The notes beneath the pieces are model-generated. The model worked only from the letters and a program-made list of their open reading frames with translations. It ran no database searches and was not told the origin of the DNA. Shown here piece after piece: positions 7,344 to 12,573 of a stretch of DNA of 13,000 bases (the first letter of the stretch is position 1; each line of letters begins with the position of its first letter). The position numbers were made by a program, and so were the translations under genes. The stretch is from Thermococcus sp. (GTDB lineage Archaea; Methanobacteriota_B; Thermococci; Thermococcales; Thermococcaceae). The stretch lies in assembly GCA_026987155.1 (NCBI GenBank), contig JALSNG010000044.1:1-13000 (forward strand), read 5' to 3'.

Positions 7344-7373
7344 CTCTCCCACCGGGTTAGAAAAGATTGAGGG

Positions 7374-7384
7374 GCCTTAAAAAT
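7374..7384 (-). promoter_or_regulatory. Possible internal promoter of the pspC-like gene
   Basis: ATTTTTAAGGC on the minus strand begins at the stop codon of the upstream repeat-protein gene. It predicts a start near 7355, just before the GGTGG ribosome-binding site. The pspC trio may thus be transcribed separately as well as by read-through. Confidence 0.35.
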
Positions 7385-8115
7385 CATTGCCCCACGGAGA
7401 CGTCGCCCACAACGTCGGATATCCTGATGGTGATCGGTCTTCCCTCGCAGGGGTAGGCCTTCCCAACCTTTCCGAGAACGTCGTCCAGAAAGAGGCTGAC
7501 GGTGTAGTTGGGGGGCACGTGTATTCCAACGTCGCCCACGACGTCGTTTATGGTGACGTCTCCCCCCGCGTAGATTCTGACATCCCCAACCACATCGTCA
7601 ACCCTGTATTCCGCGGGAGAATTGCTCACAACGTCCCCAACGGTGTCCTCGATGACCACCCTCGTGGCATTTGCCCCTATAGAAACGTCCCCAACGGTAT
7701 TCTGAACCCAGACGTCGGCCAATTCCTTTCCAACTTCTATGACAATCCTTCCGTTTTTGTAATCCTCGCAGAGGTTGTGAGTACTAATCCCAAACCCGCT
7801 TCTCTTCTTTTCAACGAGGCAATAAACCATCAAAAAGCCTTTCTGGTAGGTTGCATTTACAGGGAGGTTGCTCTTAACCACAACCCCGCTAACGTCGGAG
7901 GAAATCAGCTGAACCTCTCCGACCACGTTCTTAACAGTTACAGATTCGGCGTCAAAGCGGCCGAGCTCCCTTAGAGGACCGGCGTCTTTTCTCGGAGTTA
8001 TCCCCTCGATGTGGATGTCGCCGTGAAGGGCCAAGGCAGTTACGACTACACCAACGAGGAGCAGAACCATAACAACACCCACGACCGCACCCAAAAGCCC
8101 CGCCTTTCTGCGCAT
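7384..8115 (-). CDS. Membrane-anchored V-V/T-G-D-V repeat protein, DUF4097/YvlB-like
   Basis: The 243-residue product has a basic N-terminus and one hydrophobic anchor (about residues 8-30). The rest is a beta-rich domain facing, by this topology, probably the outside. Seven copies of a short motif are seen: VVGEV 64, TVGDV 140, TVGDV 158, VVGDV 175, VVGDV 192, VLGKV 213 and VVGDV 235. The later copies are 17-22 residues apart. This is the pattern of a beta-solenoid of the DUF4097 'putative adhesin' type, as in B. subtilis YvlB. Three cysteines are present (99, 116, 223). The frame is open up to ATG 8142. However, the TATA box at 8154-8149 predicts a start near 8128, and GGTGG at 8125-8121 is correctly placed for ATG 8115. 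It is the first gene of the cluster leading to the PspC protein. The molecular function is not known. Confidence 0.82.
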   Translation of the reverse strand: MRRKAGLLGAVVGVVMVLLLVGVVVTALALHGDIHIEGITPRKDAGPLRELGRFDAESVTVKNVVGEVQLISSDVSGVVVKSNLPVNATYQKGFLMVYCLVEKKRSGFGISTHNLCEDYKNGRIVIEVGKELADVWVQNTVGDVSIGANATRVVIEDTVGDVVSNSPAEYRVDDVVGDVRIYAGGDVTINDVVGDVGIHVPPNYTVSLFLDDVLGKVGKAYPCEGRPITIRISDVVGDVSVGQ

Positions 8116-8125
8116 CATGGCCACC

Positions 8126-8156
8126 GATGAAAATTTCATCATTCACCGTATAAACC
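8126..8156 (-). promoter_or_regulatory. Promoter of the repeat-protein gene with an inverted repeat at the start site
   Basis: Minus-strand GGTTTATACGG (8156-8146) is a BRE/TATA-like element. GATGAAA-A-TTTCATC at 8126-8140 is a perfect 7-bp inverted repeat with a 1-bp spacer. It lies between the TATA box and the predicted start, where a bound repressor would block transcription. It resembles, but is 2 bp shorter than, the TGAAA-N3-TTTCA sites reported for the FL11 regulator. Confidence 0.4.
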
Positions 8157-8179
8157 TTACGCCCAAGGGATGTCATCAT

Positions 8180-8281
8180 ATGAAACGCTACCTCCTCCCG
8201 GGCAAGAGGAGGTTTTCAAGAGAGGAATGTAGCATCCAAAAGTGCGAGGAGAGCTGGATGAGTGAAAACAATCGAAAATGA
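8180..8281 (+). other. Short open frame of 33 codons, coding status doubtful
   Basis: In the gap between the divergent repeat-protein promoter and the 3' end of pfpI, an ATG opens a 33-codon frame. It begins MKRYLLPGKRRFSREEC and contains two cysteines six residues apart. The TATA element at 8149-8154 reads almost equally well rightward, as GTATAAACC, and would place a start close to this ATG. There is no clear ribosome-binding site and no recognisable family. It could be a leaderless small protein or chance. Confidence 0.2.
8191..8216 (+). other. Perfect 7-bp hairpin followed by TTTT
   Basis: CCTCCTC (8191-8197) and GAGGAGG (8206-8212) can pair across an 8-nt loop, and TTTT follows at 8213-8216. 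No verified gene on the plus strand ends just before it. It may be a regulatory or RNA element in the gap rather than an ordinary terminator. Confidence 0.35.
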
Positions 8282-8290
8282 AGAAGCATC

Positions 8291-8791
8291 TCACTTCAAA
8301 AGCTTGACGAACTCCCTCATCCAGGCGTAGAGGTCGCCGGGATGCCTTGAGCTTACCCAGTTGCCGTCAACGACTACCTCCTCGTTCACCCACTCGGCCC
8401 CAGCGTTTATCAAATCGTCCCTGATGGTTATCGTGCTCGTTCCCTTCCTGCCCTTCAGCACTCCGGCCGAGATGAGTATCTGCGGGCCGTGGCAGATGCT
8501 GGCGACAGGCTTCCCTTCCTCGAACATCTTCTTGGTTACGGCAACGGCCTTCTCGTTGAGTCTCACCCTCTCAGGCGCCTTTCCACCGGGCAGGACCAGG
8601 GCATCGAACTCGTCAGGATCGACTTCATCAAAGCTCAGCTGAACCTCGACGGAGTAGCCGTGCTTGCCCGTTATCCTGCCCCTCTGGAAGCTGGCGATGT
8701 AAACCTCGTGGTTTTCTTCCTTGAGCCTGTGAAGGGGGTAGATAAGCTCCAGATCCTCGAACTCGTCTGCACTCAAAAGTAGCACCTTCAT
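8291..8791 (-). CDS. pfpI: PfpI intracellular protease / DJ-1 superfamily protein
   Basis: The 166-residue protein has the same length as Pyrococcus PfpI, a homo-oligomeric ATP-independent cysteine peptidase of the DJ-1 class. It degrades small peptides and unfolded proteins in the cytoplasm. The nucleophile elbow ASICHGPQ holds Cys100 and His101. Glu74, in GGKAPERVR, completes the usual intersubunit triad. The N-terminus MKVLLLSADEFEDLELIYPL carries the conserved acidic residues. Related DJ-1 proteins have been reported as deglycases, a debated activity. The ribosome-binding site GGGGGTGAT sits 3-4 nt before ATG 8791. The gene lies 64 nt downstream of the Lrp regulator on the same strand but has its own TATA box. 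Confidence 0.96.
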   Translation of the reverse strand: MKVLLLSADEFEDLELIYPLHRLKEENHEVYIASFQRGRITGKHGYSVEVQLSFDEVDPDEFDALVLPGGKAPERVRLNEKAVAVTKKMFEEGKPVASICHGPQILISAGVLKGRKGTSTITIRDDLINAGAEWVNEEVVVDGNWVSSRHPGDLYAWMREFVKLLK

Positions 8792-8822
8792 ACAATCACC
8801 CCCGTACAGAAATAGATAAAAA

Positions 8823-8836
8823 CAGAAGTTTATAAC
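8823..8836 (-). promoter_or_regulatory. pfpI promoter
   Basis: Minus-strand GGTTATAAAC (about 8834-8825) is a TATA-like element predicting a start near 8804 and a leader of about 13 nt with GGGGGTGAT. The following T-rich stretches (TTTTT, ATTTC) could also end transcription of the upstream Lrp gene. Confidence 0.5.
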
Positions 8837-8855
8837 CCTTTCCGGGTAGAAGTAA

Positions 8856-9308
8856 CTAAAGTGGCAGTTCGTTGGTTTCTTTATGTGTCTTCAGGACAAC
8901 CATGGTGTGGGTCGCCTCAACACCGGATATCGATCCAATTTTGTCAAGGAAGTCGTTGAGCTCCTCGCTGCTTTTAGTCCTTATCTTAACGAGCATGTCG
9001 TAGTTTCCCGTAGTCTCGTAGACCTCAACGATCTTATCGTAGGCGCTCAGCTCCTTTGCAACGGAGGAGTACATCCCGGCCTTGCACTTCAGGAGGATTA
9101 TCCCGAGGATGTTAAATCCAAGGGCGGTTGGCTCAAGGATGACGGTGAATTTCTTTATGACGCCCTTCTCCTTTAGCCTCTTTATCCTCTCGTAAACCGT
9201 GGATTCCGCCAATCCAACCTCCTTGGAGATCTCCCTCAGGGGTGTCCTGCTGTTTCTCTGAAGGATCGCAAGAATCTTCTTATCAACATCGTCCAGAGTT
9301 CCCCGCAT
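8856..9308 (-). CDS. Lrp/AsnC-family (feast/famine) transcription regulator, FL11-like
   Basis: The product has 150 residues from ATG 9308. An N-terminal helix-turn-helix (about 6-50) contains TPLREISKEVGLAESTVYER. The C-terminal RAM ligand-binding and dimerisation domain (about 65-140) contains VYETTGNYDMLVKI and GVEATHTMVVLKTHKE. The ending resembles the Pyrococcus FL11 protein, a lysine-responsive regulator that assembles into larger oligomers. This is recalled similarity, not a search result. Frames starting at TTG 9326 are possible, but the TATA box at about 9351-9341 predicts a start near 9320. GGTGGT at 9319-9314 fits ATG 9308. An AAAAATTTTT palindrome lies at the predicted start site, compatible with self-repression. 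The gene is divergent from the GTPase and upstream of pfpI. Confidence 0.93.
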   Translation of the reverse strand: MRGTLDDVDKKILAILQRNSRTPLREISKEVGLAESTVYERIKRLKEKGVIKKFTVILEPTALGFNILGIILLKCKAGMYSSVAKELSAYDKIVEVYETTGNYDMLVKIRTKSSEELNDFLDKIGSISGVEATHTMVVLKTHKETNELPL

Positions 9309-9321
9309 TAATACCACCACC

Positions 9322-9353
9322 TGCAAAAATTTTTCGGGAGGATATATAAACCT
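9322..9353 (-). promoter_or_regulatory. Lrp-gene promoter with AT palindrome
   Basis: Minus-strand GGTTTATATATCC (about 9353-9341) is a clear TATA element. AAAAATTTTT at 9325-9334 is a 10-bp palindrome flanked by C on the plus strand, so it reads G-A5-T5-G on the minus strand. It overlaps the region between TATA box and start. It partly matches GAAA-N3-TTTC-type sites, making it a candidate autoregulatory operator. Confidence 0.4.
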
Positions 9354-9363
9354 GCCGATTGGG

Positions 9364-9386
9364 TGAAAAGAATACTTTTATAAAAC
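9364..9386 (+). promoter_or_regulatory. GTPase-gene promoter
   Basis: GTGAAAAGAATACTTTTATAAAAC carries a TATA element, TTTATAAA (about 9377-9384), immediately preceded by an AAAAG-AATA-CTTTT inverted repeat. It predicts a start near 9405 and a leader of about 23 nt containing GGGAGGGTC before ATG 9428. Confidence 0.5.
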
Positions 9387-9427
9387 TGCCAAGGCTTCTT
9401 AAGACAGAGCTTCTGGGAGGGTCAGAA

Positions 9428-10594
9428 ATGCCAACCAACGTGACAGCAGAGTACCTGGCGGCGGAGGAGGAGTACAGAAACGCCAAGACTATTCCCGAGA
9501 AGATACGTGCCCTCGAAAAGATGTACGCAACGGTTCCAAAGCACAAGGGGACTGAAAAGCTCAGGCTCCAGATCAAGAGGAAATTAGCGGAGCTCAGAAA
9601 GGAGCTGGAGAAGCAGCGCCAGATGAAAAAAGGCGGCGGCGGGCCGTCGATGGCTGTGAGAAAGGAAGGGGCGGCACAGATAGTTTTAGCCGGCCTCCCG
9701 AACGTTGGAAAGAGCTCACTCATGAAGGCATTAACCAACGTTGATGCTGACGTTGCCGACTACGCCTTCACCACCGTTGAACCGATCCCTGGAATGATGC
9801 ACCACAAGGATGTCCAGATACAGCTCGTTGAGGTTCCCGGTCTCGTTGAAGGGGCGGCCCTTGGAAAGGGAATGGGACCCCAGCTTCTCAGCGTCGTAAG
9901 AAACGCCGATGCTATAGCCATAGTCGTAGACCTCTCCCAGGACCCTGTGAAGCAGATGGAGACCCTCCTCAAGGAGTTCGAGAGGGCCGGAATAAAGCTG
10001 AACAAGCGCCGCCCGAGGGTTGAGATAAAGAGGACAGCAATGGGCGGAATCGTCATCAACGGCCAGGAGAACATCAAGGGGGACATAAACGAAGTCATGA
10101 AGATGCTCAGGGAAGAGAGGATTCACTCGGCCGAGATAACAGTCAAAGAGCCCGTAACGCTGGAAGAATTTGCCGACGCTTTGGATGAAAGCCTCGTCTG
10201 GAGGAGGGCGATAATCATAGCCAACAAGGGCGATGCGCCTGGCAGTAAAGAGAACTACGAGAAGCTCGTTGAGGCCTACGGGGACAGGTTCAGAATAATT
10301 CCCGTTTCCGCCAAGAAGAAGATACAGCTGGATAAACTCAAGGACGAGCTGTATAACTTGGCGGGAATAATCCGCGTCTTCACCAAGAGCCCCGGTGAGG
10401 AGCCGGCCTACCCGCCGGTGCCGCTGAAGAAGGGCTCAACGGTTATGGATTTGGCCGAGAGGATACATAAGGACTTCGCCAAGAACTTCCGCTATGCCAG
10501 AGTCTGGGGCAGGAGCGTCAAGTTCCCAGGCCAGCGCGTTGGGGCCGACCACGTGCTTGAGGACGGGGATATAGTGGAGATCCACGCGAGGTGA
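9428..10594 (+). CDS. DRG-family (Obg/DRG) GTP-binding protein with TGS domain
   Basis: The 388-residue protein matches the archaeal/eukaryotic DRG family, GTPases linked to ribosomes and translation. An N-terminal charged helical region (about 8-70) ends in KKGGGG. The G domain follows: G1 GLPNVGKSS (89-97), G2 Thr115/Thr116 in FTTVEP, G3 region VEVPGLVEG (134-142), G4 NKGD (266-269) and G5 SAK (294-296). The DRG-specific insert GIKLNKRRPRVEIKR is present. The C-terminal TGS domain (about 313-388) includes KGSTVMDLAERIHKDF and the usual end GDIVEIHAR. Oddly, the invariant Asp of G3 (DxxG) is Glu135 here. GGAGGGTC upstream supports ATG 9428; the 69 nt of open frame before it contain the promoter. 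The role in translation is known for the family and not shown by context. Confidence 0.92.
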   Translation: MPTNVTAEYLAAEEEYRNAKTIPEKIRALEKMYATVPKHKGTEKLRLQIKRKLAELRKELEKQRQMKKGGGGPSMAVRKEGAAQIVLAGLPNVGKSSLMKALTNVDADVADYAFTTVEPIPGMMHHKDVQIQLVEVPGLVEGAALGKGMGPQLLSVVRNADAIAIVVDLSQDPVKQMETLLKEFERAGIKLNKRRPRVEIKRTAMGGIVINGQENIKGDINEVMKMLREERIHSAEITVKEPVTLEEFADALDESLVWRRAIIIANKGDAPGSKENYEKLVEAYGDRFRIIPVSAKKKIQLDKLKDELYNLAGIIRVFTKSPGEEPAYPPVPLKKGSTVMDLAERIHKDFAKNFRYARVWGRSVKFPGQRVGADHVLEDGDIVEIHAR

Positions 10595-10600
10595 GGGTTT

Positions 10601-10627
10601 CTTTTCTCCCTGGGTCTCAGAGAAAAG
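10601..10627 (+). terminator. Hairpin after the GTPase gene
   Basis: CTTTTCTC (10601-10608) and GAGAAAAG (10620-10627) form a perfect 8-bp inverted repeat around an 11-nt loop, starting 6 nt after the GTPase stop. The T-rich left arm may itself act as an archaeal U-tract terminator. No U-run follows the right arm, so the hairpin role is uncertain. Confidence 0.35.
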
Positions 10628-10807
10628 CATACAAATAACGCTAAGAATACCAAAAACCCAAAGGAGAAGACCGAACAACAGGGCCCCATGTAACACAGGG
10701 GGTCCGAACAGGGTTGTTCACCGATCCTTCTTGCCTCAAATAAAGCCCAGATTCTGAAAGTGAGCATTTCCAGGGAGGCAACATGCCCAGAATCCTGAAC
10801 ACCAGGA
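10628..10807. other. Intergenic region with foldable repeats, no supported gene
   Basis: Between the GTPase and the UPF0175 gene there is no convincing reading frame on either strand. GAACAAC (10673-10679) pairs with GTTGTTC (10713-10719), enclosing a second stem, GGCCCC (10682-10687) with GGGGTC (10699-10704, one G-U pair). Further on, GATTCTG (10750-10756) pairs with CAGAATC (10788-10794). CCCAGATTCTGAA and CCCAGAATCCTGAA also form an imperfect direct repeat about 40 nt apart. It may hold a structured RNA or decayed sequence. No tRNA or complete C/D-box pattern is present. Confidence 0.35.
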
Positions 10808-10849
10808 AAGCGAAACCCCTAAATATCTCGCCGCGAACATAACTCAGGT
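10808..10849 (+). repeat. Promoter block, copy 1 of a duplicated 18-bp sequence
   Basis: AAGCGAAACCCCTAAATA at 10808-10825 is identical to 12368-12385. It includes a TATA-like CCTAAATA and a purine-rich BRE-like CGAAA. CAGGT follows at the same 37-nt offset in both copies, just before the start codon region. Across the 42 nt, about 31 positions agree. Predicted transcription start is near 10847, giving a very short leader. Confidence 0.6.
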
Positions 10850-10855
10850 TAGGTT

Positions 10856-11098
10856 ATGGAGAGCGTAACACCGGGGGCATTCCGTGACTTCCTCGGCCCA
10901 AAGCCGGAGAGAGAACTGGTTCTGCTCGCGGCCATAGAACTCTACCGGGAGGGTAAGCTGAGCCTCGAAAAGGCCACCGAGTTCGCCGGCCTTAGCGTGA
11001 GGGAATTCCTCTATGAACTTAGGAAACGGGACGTCCCGATAAACTACACATTGGAGGAGGCAAGGGAGGACATAAAGTTAATTCTGGATTCTTTTTAG
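10856..11098 (+). CDS. UPF0175-family small protein (antitoxin-like)
   Basis: The 80-residue product has the UPF0175 (COG2886) pattern. A first helix (PERELVLLAAIELYREGKLS) is followed by a putative helix-turn-helix, LEKATEFAGLSVREFLYELRKRDVPINYT, and an acidic helical tail (LEEAREDIKLILDSF). Family members often sit beside PIN-domain (DUF3368) genes and are thought to be DNA-binding antitoxins. Here no PIN gene follows: the next gene is convergent and its stop touches this one (TAG/CTA at 11096-11101). AGGTTAGGTT precedes ATG 10856. Its promoter block is shared with the 51-residue ORF at 12418. It may be an orphan antitoxin or a stand-alone regulator; family assignment is good, function is inferred. 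Confidence 0.85.
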   Translation: MESVTPGAFRDFLGPKPERELVLLAAIELYREGKLSLEKATEFAGLSVREFLYELRKRDVPINYTLEEAREDIKLILDSF

Positions 11099-12202
11099 CT
11101 ACGCCCTGATTCTCAAGGCGGCCTCCTGATAAAAGCCGTATTTGAACCGGTAGATGCTCACCACCTTGCTCTTGGATTCCTTTTCAACTATCCCCATTTC
11201 CAGAAGGGTCTCAAGCGTGTTAACGACGCTGACTTCCGTCAATCCAGACAGCCTCGCAAGTGACGATGGCCTGGAAACTCCCTCACCCATGGCGTTTAAG
11301 AGCGCTATCACTTTCCTTTGATACTCCCTTTGTGGGCGCAATCCGACAAAACTCCTGAGTTCACTCATAGCCCTCTTAACGGCTTCTTTATGGGCGTTTT
11401 TAAGGGCCCTCCTGTGGGTCAGCCCATCAATCCTCCCTCTGCCGTAAGATGATAGGTAACCCGGAAAACCACCCAATTTAATAGACGCCTCCCGAAGCTC
11501 GTCAATGGAAAAATCCACGTTTCCCGCCGCGAGGAGGCCTCTTTTTAAGAATTCAACCCCAGTTTTAACGTCCCAAGGCTCAACGTCCACCCTTACCGGA
11601 GCACGTCCATAGAGGTAATCGTCGTATTCGGGATTCAAAAGCTTCTTGAAGAGCCCCATGGCGGAGCCCGTGAAGATTATTATGGGCCTTTTCTCCGCCA
11701 GAACGTTATGAAGCCTCCACAGTGCTGCGAGGAGTTTGTTTCTTTCCGTCCGCATGTCCTGAACCTCATCCCATACGAGCAGGCTTCCCCCGGGAAGAGC
11801 CCTCATGACTTCATCAAAGAGGGCCGCGGGATTCCTGGGGGCTATATGGACGTTTTCCTCCCTTTCGAGAACCGCTTCAAAGAACTTAATACCCAAAGAG
11901 ACCCTCCTGAGCTTGAGTTTATTCTCGTGCACCAAATTCATTACGTCCAGCCCGAACCTCTCAACGAATTCGGTAAAGTTGTGAATGCCGGCAAAGTTTG
12001 AATAAACCGCGGGTTTACCCGTTGCGGAAGAATAGTGGGTTGCGAACGCCCTTGCGAGGCTGGTCTTCCCAACGGCCCTCGGCCCTATGATCGCCGCCCA
12101 CCGTTTCTTTTCGAGGACAAGCCGACGCAACTGGGAAACTTCTCTCTCCCTGCCATACAGCTCCTCAACTTTAATTATCGGGGTTTCCGGAAAGGGCTTC
12201 AT
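11099..12202 (-). CDS. Archaeal STAND-like AAA ATPase with C-terminal winged helix
   Basis: The 367-residue protein belongs to the lineage-expanded archaeal ATPase group (PF01637-like). These are P-loop proteins of mostly unknown function, abundant in Thermococcales and often linked to mobile or accessory regions. After an entry motif (ELYGREREVSQL, 14-25), Walker A is GPRAVGKTS (40-48). Walker B is LLVWDEVQD (141-149), a sensor-like strand is IIIFTGSAMGLF (174-185), and GGFPGYL is the characteristic motif after the core. The C-terminal about 75 residues (REYQRKVIALLNAMGEGVSRPSSLARLSGL and onward) form a winged helix, suggesting DNA binding. ATG 12202 is favoured over GTG 12214 because GGTGG sits 5 nt upstream of it. 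A near-perfect AT palindrome overlaps its predicted transcription start. Nothing in the sequence names its target. Confidence 0.87.
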   Translation of the reverse strand: MKPFPETPIIKVEELYGREREVSQLRRLVLEKKRWAAIIGPRAVGKTSLARAFATHYSSATGKPAVYSNFAGIHNFTEFVERFGLDVMNLVHENKLKLRRVSLGIKFFEAVLEREENVHIAPRNPAALFDEVMRALPGGSLLVWDEVQDMRTERNKLLAALWRLHNVLAEKRPIIIFTGSAMGLFKKLLNPEYDDYLYGRAPVRVDVEPWDVKTGVEFLKRGLLAAGNVDFSIDELREASIKLGGFPGYLSSYGRGRIDGLTHRRALKNAHKEAVKRAMSELRSFVGLRPQREYQRKVIALLNAMGEGVSRPSSLARLSGLTEVSVVNTLETLLEMGIVEKESKSKVVSIYRFKYGFYQEAALRIRA

Positions 12203-12214
12203 GCCGTCCACCAC

Positions 12215-12247
12215 ATTTTTTAAGATTAAAAAATCTGGTATTTAAGT
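12215..12247 (-). promoter_or_regulatory. ATPase promoter with 9-bp inverted repeat
   Basis: Minus-strand ACTTAAATACC (about 12247-12237) is the best TATA element and predicts a start near 12217. ATTTTTTAA (12215-12223) and TTAAAAAAT (12226-12234) form a perfect 9-bp inverted repeat with a 2-bp spacer. It fills the space between the TATA box and the start site. This is where an autorepressor, perhaps the winged-helix ATPase itself, could bind. Confidence 0.45.
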
Positions 12248-12367
12248 GTTTTGAAAGCTTTGAAATGGCCTAAGAGGGGATCAGAAAGTCCATTACAGAG
12301 GGCTTTTAATATGCTCAAAAAATTGTGTAATAATGAACATTAAGATTCATACAAAATCCAGAGGAGC

Positions 12368-12409
12368 AAGCGAAACCCCTAAATACTCCCACGCCATACT
12401 AAGCCAGGT
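12368..12409 (+). repeat. Promoter block, copy 2 of a duplicated 18-bp sequence
   Basis: This is the second copy of the block seen at 10808-10849, identical over its first 18 bp and with CAGGT at the same offset. It lies 50 nt upstream of the TTG start of the 51-residue ORF and would serve as its promoter. GGTGGTG follows as ribosome-binding site. Confidence 0.6.
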
Positions 12410-12417
12410 GGTGTCCG

Positions 12418-12573
12418 TTGCAGGCCAACGTCAACCTCGACGCTCTTCTGGAGAAGATGAAGGATGAGTTAAAGAGGGCGAAGAGGTTCGAGCCATTGAA
12501 ATTCGGCAAGACTACTGAGGAATGTCTAAACAAAGCAAAGGAAGTAGCTGATGAGAGAGAGACTATGGAATAA
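12418..12573 (+). CDS. Small charged protein of 51 residues, unknown function
   Basis: A TTG start preceded by GGTGGTG (12407-12413, 4 nt spacing) opens a 51-codon frame. The product begins MQANVNLDALLEKMKDELKR and ends KEVADERETME. It is helical in character and strongly charged, with one cysteine (Cys36). No family is recognised. Its size, its early V-N-L-D-A-L-L-E helix and its overlap with a following gene are compatible with an antitoxin-like or immunity-like partner, but this is inference. The next gene starts inside it at 12551, in the +1 frame, with a 23-nt overlap that implies coupled translation. A dedicated promoter block, shared with the UPF0175 gene, supports its being real. Base composition is near that of the chromosome, unlike the downstream gene. 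Confidence 0.6.
   Translation: MQANVNLDALLEKMKDELKRAKRFEPLKFGKTTEECLNKAKEVADERETME

Noticed and set aside
8116..8142. Upstream ATG starts for the repeat protein
   Set aside because: The predicted transcription start near 8128 lies downstream of ATG 8142, and GGTGG is correctly spaced only for ATG 8115.
10436..10767. Two overlapping minus-strand frames with hydrophobic stretches beyond the GTPase gene
   Set aside because: Both run antisense into the GTPase coding sequence, have no ribosome-binding site and resemble no family; the hydrophobicity comes from T-rich noncoding DNA.
10741..10800. Possible C/D-box guide RNA because of two CTGA boxes
   Set aside because: No RTGATGA C box or C' box stands at the required spacing, so the pattern is incomplete.
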